Shown here piece by piece: positions 22,635 through 32,855 of a stretch of 64,000 nt of DNA. Source of the DNA: Hydnum rufescens UP504 (lineage: Eukaryota > Basidiomycota > Agaricomycetes > Cantharellales > Hydnaceae); assembly GCA_014904985.1 (NCBI GenBank), contig MU128909.1, forward strand, positions 494,235-558,234, read 5' to 3'. A program made the position numbers and the translations under genes. Each line of letters begins with the position of its first letter. The stretch's first letter is position 1. The notes under the pieces were generated by a model that worked only from the letters and a program-made list of their open reading frames with translations, was not told the DNA's origin and searched no databases.

Positions 22635-24155
22635 TCATGAAAGTAAGACGATTGTAAAGGCAAGCAACAAATAACCTGTACTAGCACCAACGACCCTCTT
22701 GACTGACACGCTACCATTGGTACGCGTCGAGGTCGGTGATGCTCCCGTGCTGCTACCAGTCGAGGAGGAAGTCGAGAGAAGAAGATGTGGTGCCATTGAT
22801 ACTCTTGGCGAGGGCCTGGAAAGCTGCATAATTGTTCGGGCCGTCCGCAACCGCGTTAATCGCAAATGTCATCCCTTGTCCACAATGGCCTATTGGAAGG
22901 CGTTGCTTGCAGTAGACCTAACGATGTGAAAGTATTGGACAATGATTACTGAGACCATAGACGGAACATATGACAAACCCAAATAGGAGACGTATTGTTA
23001 ACCGTTATGCTGAAGGTTGGGAAGCCCGAGGTATTTGCAGCCACTGGCATGAAACCCGAGTCGAATCCTGGGATTCCGCCTGCCAGCCCGGCGACACAGG
23101 GGTTAGAAAACGTCGATTGCGTTGCAGTGTGATTCTTCGCCACAAAATCTGGTGAGAAGAAGGAAAATGTCTATCAGTGGTCTCTACAAAAGACAAAGAA
23201 ACACTACGCACTGAATCGCACAGTGTCATTCGGCTGGGCTGTAATGTTCGACGGGGTGAAAGTGAGGGTATTATTTGCTCCAACGATGATATCGTGGATG
23301 ACGGGCGGGTTTGCTGCGGGTGGTGAGGGGCTTGCTGTCGCCGTAACAGTGACCGTGACTGGGCTTGGAGGAGGGATAGTAGTGTTCGAGGGCAACGAAC
23401 TCATAGCAGCTGCTTGGAATTTTTGGAATGTATTGCCCGTGCTGGGCGGATTGATAGCAAACACCTAGACAACCGGGGGCGGTCGGGGGGGTTCAGACTA
23501 AATCACAGTACGATGGTCCACAAGACTCACCATTCCCTTGCTACAATGTGAGACTGGATGACTAGGATATAGTAAATTAATCACTGGATTTAGAGACTTG
23601 CACAAGCGGAGCAATTACGTTTGTCCACAATAGAACCACACCGGGTTCGCCTAATACGAGAGGGCCCATCAACGGCGGAAAGCACCGAAGGGCACCGAAG
23701 AGCTTACGTCGGGTATAAAGAGGCTATACACCTTTGGGGCATCTCCGGGTCCAATGAATTCAAACCCGCTTTTGACTCCCCCGTAGATGGGCGTACAGGG
23801 AGCCTCGAATGAAGATTGCGTAGCTATGTCCAGATAGCACAGTCTAGCTGTCGATTGGAATTGAATGAATCATGGGGCACGTACCAGTGTGATTGTTCGC
23901 CACAAATACGAACTGAATCGTGTCACCGGGCAGGGCGGTCTATTAAAGTGTTCAGCAAGCAGCATAGTACTGACGTGAGGAGACATACCACGGTGTTCGG
24001 GGCGAAAGTCAAGGCGCCACCTTCTCCAACAGTGACCTGGGGAAAAGGTTTCAATATGAGACCGGACTGCAAGGGGGTGCAAATACATTGTGTATCTGTT
24101 GCCCCGTAGAAAAAGGAATCATGAACGCCAGAAGTGCGACAATCGAGGGATACAT
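22635..24155 (-). CDS. two-domain cupredoxin-like extracellular protein, probable GPI anchor
   Basis: The start at 24155 gives a signal peptide (MYPSIVALLAFMIPFSTGQQ), joined by an intron to HNVTVGEGGALTFAPNTV, GDTIQFVFVANNHT, then SSFEAPCTPIYGGVKSGFEF. A second domain repeats the order: DIIVGANNTLTFTPSNITAQ, DFVAKNHTATQSTFSNPC and SGFMPVAANTSGFPTFSITV, then GQGMTFAIN-like sequence. A Ser/Thr linker separates the domains (SPVTVTVTATASPSPPAANP). This is the fungal plastocyanin-like 'extracellular serine-rich protein' pattern, with the copper-site His in NHT. The C-terminus is Ser/Thr-rich and ends in a hydrophobic tail (GYLLLAFTIVLLS), as expected for a GPI anchor. A frame break lies in a TCT repeat near 22765-22795. 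The role is probably cell-wall surface; substrate unknown. Confidence 0.8.
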
Positions 24156-24856
24156 TAGAGGATAGGTTACAACGAGATAATGAGTAATGATTGTGTTTCT
24201 AATGCTTTACAGGGCCCACAGGGCCTGCGGGGAAACGTAGGGAGATGGAAGAAAGAATGAGGACCACAAGTATTAGCGCTTGGGTTCACTTTATGTACCA
24301 CGGTACGCAAGACAAAAGAAAGTCGGCCAAAGAGGCCGTTGCGATCCCCTAGTGGCAACACACAGGATTTCCCTGCTGCAAGAGCGTAAGTCCGCACAAA
24401 CAATGGACAGGACAGGCCAAGGGAGCAAGTGCGCCTTAAGAAGGTAGCTAGCAACATCACGGAGTTACCGGAAGAATACTGCCAACAAACCCCGCGGAAA
24501 CGCTCCAGACTGCCTCTGAATTACTGCAATGCCCTTGAACAACATTGCGTGCGATTTGCACAGGTGGCAAGGTGGCTATCTCGCTGAATGCAGTTTGCAT
24601 CCGGAACTGCTATTGCATAAGCGGCACAGACCGAGCTAGTGCTCTCTGCTTTGAATTTGAGTAAGGTGAGGCGCTTTCCCTGTTGGGGTTCGCATCGACA
24701 TGTGATGAAACGCACTGGGCTCTGAGCTCTTTGATGCTATGCACCAACCACTATACAGTGGGCCGCCTAGAAAACGGTTCCCTGACATCGACACGAACCC
24801 ATGTCAAGGGGAAAAAAAAAGATCTTGCTCGTGCCACTGACTCTCCGCCTCTTCAG
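24156..24856. other. divergent promoter region (cupredoxin / LCP5)
   Basis: 701 bp between outward-facing start codons. No gene was recognised in it. Confidence 0.5.
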
Positions 24857-26031
24857 ATGACTTCGGACGGTGCTGTCGAAGCCTTCGTCACCGTAGCAGA
24901 TGAGATTACCGCCAGTTTTTCATCTGTTCGCCAACTCATACAGTCGACCCTAAAGAAGTTCGTAGACAACACGCTTTGTAGTCGGGGTTTATGCTCATAG
25001 TCCTCATTATAGAGCACGAGACACCTCAGACCTGGATGTCAAGGACGGGATCTCCCTGCTATCTCTCAAAAACGATGTCCTTCTTTCGTACCTCCAGTCT
25101 TTGGTTTTATTGTCATCTCATCGAATACTAGGCCATTCATTGCTCGAGCGATCAGCCCCTTTGGCTAGTTTCTCCTCTGCAACCCGTGAACCTCGCGGTG
25201 CAGACGCTGGGGACCTTGTAGATTCTGCCGTAGAATCCAGAGCGATTCTTGAAAAAACCAAAGCTCTTGAAGCTCGAATGAGATATCAAATTCAGAAACT
25301 TGTGAGAGTGGCCGAAGATACTGACACCCGGGATCAAGACATCACACACGGTACGATGGAACTCCCAAGTTGTTGCTCAAAATATTTCCTCATAGACTTT
25401 GCACTCAGATCCACTGGCGTTCCGTCCCAATCTTCAAAACCTCGTGGGATCTACGGAAGACGGTAACAAAGATGTCCCCGATGAAGCTAATGATTCTGGC
25501 TCCCGGGATGGGATATATCGTCCCCCGAAACTGGCACCGGTTCCATATTCTGAAACGGCCCCCAGTAAATCTAAAAAGCGTGCCCCACCTGTACCAACTG
25601 CTCTCGCTTCCCTTACCCATCTCGATCCATCAGCTCCTCATGCCGAGTCAACCTCGGGCCTAGGCGGAGGGAGCGCTGCGACCAAGTCGGTGGTGAAAGC
25701 ACGTTTGGATCGCATGGTCCAATTCGAAGAAGACAACATGACGCGCTTGCTACTCAATAAGAAAGACGCCAAGCGGAGGTTGCGCGACGAGAGCGACATA
25801 GCGCTTGGTGGTATGGGCGGTGGCCTGTCAAGAGGCGGTGGTTTCGAGGACGAGTTTGACGACGTGTTGAGAGCAGTCAACCGGACTAAGAGTACTCGAA
25901 CTGGGGATGGATATGAAGAGCTAAGGCAAAGGAGCAAGAAAATGGATGTGCTCTCTAGAAGTCGGACGCGCAAAGAGCCAGAGGACGAAGGTGTGAAGGA
26001 GGGGGCGGGCCAAGAAGAGAGGGAGGTTTGA
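24857..26031 (+). CDS. LCP5: LCP5/neuroguidin (Utp3/Sas10 family) rRNA-processing factor
   Basis: The start at 24857 (MTSDGAVEAFVTVADEITAS) is followed after introns by LDVKDGISLLSLKNDVLLSY with LQSLVLL, the Sas10/Utp3 helical core. Then come EKTKALEARMRYQIQKLVRV, DPLAFRPNLQNLV, YRPPKLAPVPY, VQFEEDNMTRLLLNKKDAKR and a Gly-rich FEDEFDDVLRAVN segment, before a basic C-terminus. This motif order defines yeast Lcp5 and animal neuroguidin, SSU-processome components needed for early 18S rRNA cleavages in the nucleolus. Two or three short introns lie in the first third. It converges on the HIT-protein gene with 174 bp between stop codons. Strong call. Confidence 0.88.
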
Positions 26032-26205
26032 GAAAGAAGTGCGCAATTCCAAGAGGAAGGCTCGTGGTCGAAGATGAGATCAGAGATGCCCCCTCACTGT
26101 CCAATTCTTTGTTTATTCCTTGCTATAATTGCATGCGATTGGAGCTAGTAGTAATGAATATGCCAGCGTGGGCGGGTTCTCGATAGTCCAAAGCTTGTCT
26201 CGTTA

Positions 26206-27073
26206 TCAGCTAGCGGCTGCAATCTTCTTCTGGGGAGGCTCCGACATGTCTGCATCGGCCTCAGGCGCGGGCCTTTTCGCCTTTCGCAGACCAGTAGCAG
26301 CAGCTTTACGTGCTTCACTCTCCCATTCGGACTGCATATGGTCCTTTAGCCGGGGAATAATCTTGAACACTTCGTCGGTACGCCACGATCGAAGATCATC
26401 TTTTAGCAACTTCTCGTACGAGGCTGCTTTCAGAGATGCCCTCTGAACAGGAGTAAAGCGCCTTAACAATAGACGCAGAGGGAGAACATCAGGGGCAAGT
26501 TGGACTTACCGTGCGATATTCGTCGTCTGGCAGATCAAACCAAGACAAAACATCATCAAGGTGAAGGAAGAAGCCATGGGAGGGATGAAACGAGTTATAA
26601 TGTTTTTTGTTTTTAGATGATCGGACAACAAATCGCTCGAGATTATATGAAGGTGGATGTGCTCCATGGACGGTACCGCATGAAATCCAGTCCATATCTT
26701 CCACTTGAACCCATATTGCTTTATCTTGCAATGGAAGCGCATGTTTCATTCACCCATATGCACGGAATCCGGAACAATAACTCACCATTTCGTCCTCGAT
26801 CATCTTTATGATAGGCACCGCCTCAGCTTGTAGCATGCGCAGGCATTTATGGGCTTCATCTTTATCCCACTGCAACAGAGCTTTCAATGACGCAGCGTGC
26901 GACGTGGTCAAAGGAGGTACAACTCGAGGCAACAACAAGAAATGGAATTTGGCCTTCGGAAACTTGTCGAACACACATATCGTTTTATCAGAATAAGCGA
27001 GTCTCACGGAAGCCGGGATTAAGGCCGGATTAGGATTGGTCGCAAACGTACGCAGGGCGGTATTCCACGACAT
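26206..27073 (-). CDS. HNT3: aprataxin-like HIT-domain DNA repair protein (Hnt3)
   Basis: The first exon (start 27073) reads LAYSDKTICVFDKFPKAKFH, then FLLLPR and a helical segment. The second exon gives TGFHAVPSMEHIHLHIISSD, with the His-x-His-x-His triad of the HIT superfamily, then HYNSFHPSHGFFLHLDDVLS. This is the aprataxin/Hnt3 order; these enzymes remove AMP from abortive DNA ligation ends in the nucleus. The C-terminal region (LLKDDLRSWRTDEVFKIIPR, LKDHMQSEW) aligns with the family zinc module, but the two Cys positions are Ser and Thr. The later His and the Glu used in the S. pombe C2HE site remain. A frame slip lies at T runs 26603-26614; one base restores LKNKKHYNSF. Confidence 0.86.
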
Positions 27074-27478
27074 TACGGGTTTCCGGCACCCGCCGAGACG
27101 GTCAAGGCCACTGAACGATTGGGGCTCTCCTTTGGATCGACGTTTGTACCTTGTGCAGGTCTGCCCTCGAGGATATCCTTACTGGCCATCCCTCCTCATT
27201 CATTCTACTTATGATTTATGCAGATGTAATTCTAGTATACTGTGGCTTCCCCACATAATACACGCCATGCAAGGGGTCCTGATTTCTCTGTTTTTATTCC
27301 AGTTTCCGGACTACTGTACAGATTAGCTCTTACATTCCGAAATTCTGTCTACAGTAGTCTGAAACAATTTCAATATTTGAACAACACTATACCAAAATTA
27401 AATTACATAACGATAGCATCATTAATATTGGAAATGAGAGTGACTCAAGTCGCAAGTCGCGGCAGCACTAGCCCGTAG
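27074..27478. other. intergenic, tandem minus-strand genes
   Basis: Combined upstream region of the HIT gene and downstream region of PAN2, AT-rich around 27310-27430. Nothing further was seen. Confidence 0.5.
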
Positions 27479-30400
27479 TCATCTCCCACCTGGGCCCCAC
27501 TGCCGTGGCGGAGGATACATCTGAGGCTGGAAAGGTAACATACCCGACGGGTTGAATATAGACTGCATACCCTGTTGAGGACCGATCATGTTTGGAATAA
27601 AAGAATGTTGTTGGTACATCCCCTCTATCGTCTGTGGTGGGATCATTTGTGGAGGTTCGGGAGGTGCCGACTCGGGGATCTTCCATTGCTAGAACGAGAC
27701 TGATAAGAGAGAAAAGGGCCAAACTGTGTAAACCAACACACCAGTCTCTTCCCTTCGTTGTATATGTCCTTAAGTAAATCATCAAACGTCCCCTGCGACT
27801 CGTGTTTGATGTATTCCTCGTATAGAAGGAGGGCGGCACGAGCATCCTCAATTGAGTCATGAGTGTCAATCTGAATGTGCTGCTTCAACACATAGTAGGA
27901 CAAAAAGCGAAGAGAGAGTCGGCGGTGCCGTTCCTTGACGTAATAAAGGTCCACGGTGTCGATCACCCTTTCGGGGGGTACGAAGATGTCTGGCATATTA
28001 GCAACATGTAAATATTAAGTGCGTAGATAATGTATCCTGGTATTGCTCACTAATTATCCGGAAATCTTTTGAAAGCCCATGGCCAACGAAGATACATCCA
28101 AGATCGACAAGAAGTCGCAGCTTCTTGTACACCACCTTGAGAGGCAAAAGCACATGGGCGGAGGAATTGGGCTGAAGATCCCCATCTATCCATTTAACAA
28201 GGTGAGACCTCGTGCGAGGCGCAGTGAACAGAGTCATCATACATTTGATACCCGAGTACTCTGTGAGGTAATCCACAATGATGTCACTCGTGTGGATGTA
28301 ATCATCGATGAATGGCACCCCGGCCTTGGGGCCGTCTCCACGCAGGACCGATACTCGAGCAAGACTGAGCTGAGAGGGTTTCAAGACCTTTTTCGTTCCA
28401 TCAGATCTAAACTCGGATTCCTCCTGTAGTGCATCGAAAGAAGTTAAGTAACAGGATGTATGTGGCATCTAAACCGAGCTTACCTGCTGAAGAGCCACAA
28501 ATTCAGCATCGATGGCAATGAAAGTGCCGGGTTTAGGCAACTCATCCAATCGAAGAGGTTCGTGTTTTATCGAATTCCAGTCCACGTGTCTACCAGTAAG
28601 GATTCAGAAAGCGAAAAGCACTGCATGTCTTAGGAAGACCTACGTCGCCATACTAATACGTTGTCCTAGTATTGCAGGATCAAGTTCTTGCGGTAAAGCG
28701 GAGAAGTCCAATTGATTCATCATGTCTATGCGTTCGAGGTAGACAACGCATGGCACCTCATATCAAATCGACGTGAGTCCCGATGATGCAAAGAACAGTG
28801 ACAGTGTTACCTTCCATTTTCCAGGAAAACTTAATGCTTCCTCTTCAGGAATGTTTCGCACCACAAAATCATTGAAAATATACCACGGACTCGAAGGAGT
28901 CTCATCTATGGACGGTGAGGATAATTCTAAGTCAGGAACTATTCCAAATTGGTTAGTACACAAATGAGGAAGGTAAGAATTTAGGCAATGCACTCTTCAC
29001 GATTGCAATCAGATGGTTGGCTTTCCCCATGCGAACCTCTGCAATATATCCCTGACCCAATGGTTTTCAGTTCATATTCGGTAGACGATGAATAGATGTG
29101 CATACCCGCAAGTCGTACGTAACGGACTCTGCACTGCCATGATATAATTCACCCTCTGCAGAACGCATTTCCACCCTCACCTTTGACTTAAGGAAGGAAC
29201 CCGTGGATGCCTTGTTATCCAGCCAGAAATTTAGATGGTCCTCGTTGTTCACCGCAGCGTTCACGGCGAGAATGGGAGGCATGTGTTCGCTGGAGAGTGC
29301 ACGGCGAGACCGATGGTTGGAGAGATGTTTGCACTTCTGGCACGTTGATTTATACGTGATGTCCCGTTCCAGCGAGGCGTGCAGGATTGCCGCGAAATCA
29401 ATGTCACATCCCACAGCAGAGTCGTTTACAAGCTATACGGGGGATCAAGTAAGAAACTAGGCCAAAGGAATTGGTTGGGCACAGAGACACACTCTGCGGG
29501 GATATATGAGATCGACGACGTGCGACATAAGATCTTTGTCCCGCTTGAAACCACAATTCGTGCACACAGTGACTGTCTTCGCATCCACGCCCAATAGTTG
29601 GGTAATAGGCGCGGCAGCCGGATTCGTGGATGATATCCCTCCAGGAGGAAGAATAATATAGGGGTTATGAGGGAAGGTATTCCCTTCGACAGAGAACTCC
29701 TCCAAAGTGAATCGGTTCAATTGTTGAATCATCCCGAGTAGCTGGCATTCTCTCCATCGATCGAGCGGTCAATCAGACCGAATGACTGGGCTGGAGCACG
29801 GTGAGGAGTCAATTCTAGGAATACAGACGCACACTAGATACATCGCACCCGTTTGTTTGCGGCCAACAGTGACACAAAAGTTTCTGGCTTGGAGATTAAT
29901 CCCCCTCGCGTCTTCAAGCATGCGCACGACGAAGCCCAACTCGCACAATAAACAGTGTTCTGTCCGACACACAGTTGTAATATGTGATTTAGCGAGACGT
30001 CGGACAGGCAACGCATAGTGGAGAAGCTGAACGAGTGAGTTCGCATAAGAATTGGGGATATCTGTTTCAAGCCCACTGTATGTCGTTTTATTGTAGAACC
30101 TAATAGGTGTTCAAACGGGGATGAGAAATGGCCAAAGGTAGGTAAAAGTAAGGGGACGCACCCGAAGTCAAAGTCTTCCACCCCGAATTTAGAATATTTT
30201 ATACCTACACGGCGGTACGATTTGGGGACCTCGGGATGGAGAATTTCAGGAGTAGTTGGTGATAACAATGCCTATGTCGGTCACAAGCATATTTTACGTA
30301 AGCGCATCAAGGAAGGAGGCGGGATTTCCCTACGTCACCAACTCTGCTTCCCTGGTCACTTCGGAAACGACCTTCGTCCTTGCGTCGAGGTTGAGTTTCT

Positions 30401-31838
30401 ACGACATTTCGCTTACCACGAAGCTCCTTTGGCACGATAGCGTACTGAAGGAACTCTTGGGTCTTGACAGCAGTCAAGACTTGTGGAGGAATCTTCGGTG
30501 GAGGCGGGCATTCCATTGTCGATGGTATCAAGGGAACCGTATATGAAGATAGCAGATCTTGGTCATAGTAAGGCATTCCGACCCGATTCAGGGGGCTGGC
30601 AGAGAATAAGCTTGAGCCTGCCATTATGGATAATCGAAGGAAAAGACAGACGTGCTATCATCCCATTCAATGTCAGGCAATGACTGGGGTGGATCGGCCC
30701 ACTCCACTGGCTTTCCATCAAAGCCGTTGAATGGAACGTGTTCCTCGCTTGACGTAGATGTTAACAGATGTATGGTACCCTCCGCGTCTCCGAAGGCAAT
30801 GTAAGCTCCAGAAGGTGAAACCGCTACGGAACTGATATAGCTCGGGACGTCGATCTAGGAATGGCGTGTCAGTTGAGGAATGTTTTGGGTTGAATGTGTT
30901 ACTCACTTGATAGAACTCTCCACCATCGTTTGGTCTCGTGATATCCAGGGTGTGCACAAGACCTTGAGCAGATGTAATCGTTATGGTGTTAGACTGTTTT
31001 GAGTGGGCATTAATGAATGCTGGGCCCGATGAAAATGGCAATGGAGGCAGTGGGCGCATGGTACGAAGATCGAATAATTTCACCAAAGGATCAGGATGTG
31101 GTCGCGACTGCCTGTTGATCGGAGGCATGAGAAAGAGATTCAAAAATCTCAAGAGTGCTGATAACACGGGACCTCATCCCCCATCCAATCGTCACAGCGT
31201 AATTACCACTGACTTCAAGCCCTTGAATGCCGCCTACGTGAGCAAGGACAGAAGACTCGGGCACGTCCTGTTCCCCTCGCGAGCCAAGACGCAAATCATG
31301 AGTACGAAGGTAACCATCAGAGCCCCCAGAGAGTAGGATGGAATGCGAGGCACGCAGGTGAGTTATCATGGGAGGTGCAGGATATGTGCGTATGAGAGTC
31401 CCAGCGGAATTCATAACGAGGAATTCGGGGCGAGCTGGGAGATAATCAGGGTATGGGGTTTTGTAGGATGATGTGAAAATGTCGTTAAACCAACAGAAGC
31501 TCTATTACAGTCGTTTTAGAACAGTTAGGCATGTATCGATGGGGCTCATCAGCTCACTGATGGTACCACTTATTTACACCCCCCTTGCCCCAAACGCCCA
31601 CGCCTAGGCTGGTGCAAGCAGTTACATATCCATCGGACGCCAGCACTCTTTTGACTGGATCGCCTTTGCCGACGATGTATGTGACTCCTCGCATTCGTGA
31701 CGCGCCATGATAAGCACTAACAATTCCGGAAGCATGCCCAGCCCACAATGCATCTGATACGGGATCGAATGAAAGCGAAGTTATGGGCTGTGGGTACGGA
31801 GGCTGTCCAAATGGTGGCAGAGAATGGTAGGTTGACAT
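27479..31838 (-). CDS. PAN2: PAN2, catalytic subunit of the PAN2-PAN3 poly(A) nuclease
   Basis: The start at 31838 (MSTYHSLPPFGQPPYPQPIT) opens the WD40 region: SLSFDPVSDALWAGHASGIV, MITHLRASHSILLSGGSDGY, VKLFDLRTMRPLPPLPFSSG. A linker (PPQVLTAVKTQEFLQYAIVP) follows, then the catalytically dead ubiquitin-hydrolase-like domain with Cys pairs (VTVCTNCGFKRD, TCQKCKHLSNHRS). The DEDD exonuclease ends the protein: FIAIDAEFVALQQ, DYIHTSDIIVDYLTEYSGIK, LRLLVDLGCIFVGHGLSKDF (followed by R), YVKERHRRLSLRFLSYYVLK and THDSIEDARAALLLYEEY. All four acidic catalytic residues are visible. A Pro/Gln-rich tail ends at 27479. PAN2-PAN3 shortens long poly(A) tails in the cytoplasm. There are many short introns. 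Divergent from PDCD5. Confidence 0.93.
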
Positions 31839-31898
31839 CTTAGAGCCACCACCAGAAATTTTGGATCCGCCCTCTTACTGGGAAATCACTGGACACCA
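31839..31898. promoter_or_regulatory. 60-bp bidirectional intergenic region (PAN2 / PDCD5)
   Basis: Start codons of PAN2 (minus, 31838) and PDCD5 (plus, 31899) are separated by 60 bp only. No TATA box is visible. Core promoters must overlap or lie inside the neighbouring 5' regions. Confidence 0.6.
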
Positions 31899-32471
31899 AT
31901 GGAGACCAACGAATTTGCCGCAATCAGAGCGGCCAGCCAGGGAAGTGCTCGCTCCGCGGGAGAAGATGGGATTCAAGGATCTGGCGATGATGGTTCGAAG
32001 AGACGGCAAGAGGAAGAGACCCGTCGAGATATTCTGGCCACTGTTCTCGACACCGACGCTCGAGAACGACGTGTGTGATCATATTGTGCTCCATCGACTT
32101 GCTCTGATAGCATTATTTACTCAAAGTCTCACGTATTGCACTCGTAAACCCAACGCTCTCCTCACAGATCGAAGGGATCTTGCTTCGTATGGCTCAATCA
32201 GGGCAGCTACGTGGTAGAGTTACAGAGCAGCAGCTCATAGGGCTCTTAGATCAGGTAGGATGACTTCGAGGATCATTCTGTAAGCAGACTACTGAGGTTC
32301 CGGCATTGCCAGGCAGAACAGGCCACAGGCAAGTCAGGTCCTGCGAAAAAGTCCACAATTGTTGTGAGTGCTCGACAGTCACAACAGAATGCTGGGTCTT
32401 CCCACTGATCTATTGTGATTTTCGCACAGTATCAGCGACGAAGAGACATTGATGATGATTGGGACGTATGA
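31899..32471 (+). CDS. PDCD5: PDCD5/TFAR19-family protein
   Basis: Exon 1 reads METNEFAAIRAASQGSARSA, an acidic Gly-rich spacer, then QEEETRRDILATVLDTDARE with an R and half a codon. Exon 2 continues LSRIALVNPTLSSQIEGILL, RMAQSGQLRGRVTEQQLIGL, and LDQ. Further exons give AEQATGKSGPAKKSTIV and YQRRRDIDDDWDV to a stop at 32469-32471. This is the full helical-bundle PDCD5 family with its conserved basic/acidic tail. Animal PDCD5 binds the CCT chaperonin and promotes apoptosis; fungal roles are less clear. All junctions keep frame and no break is seen. Very strong call. Confidence 0.93.
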
Positions 32472-32855
32472 AATCCGTTTCTTCTCCATAATCGTAACGA
32501 ATAGGCTGAGAGAAATAACACGCACTGCGGCACTTAGTAATATGGTTGTGAACTGATTGAAAATTAGTCCCAAAGCTGAATAAGGGATGATTGACGCTGG
32601 GTGTTGCAGCCAGACGAAAATATTGGCACAGCACAGTTCTCGATCCACAGTGAAGCAGCTAAGTGGGCTATGGATCCAATGTTCAGCAGCTTAGCGACGA
32701 ACGTGGTGTAGAAATCATGAAAACGGAAATGAAGACGAAAGGCGTGGCAGTGGTGTTGAGTCTGACTAAGAAAGAATCTTCGCTTTTCTCCTCTCATCCC
32801 ATTGGGCCTCACCTCCACACCTCGAGCACTCCACCAACCGCCGAACACTAAGACC
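32472..32855. other. intergenic between PDCD5 and NOT4
   Basis: 3' region of PDCD5 and the promoter of NOT4. No other gene is supported. Confidence 0.5.
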
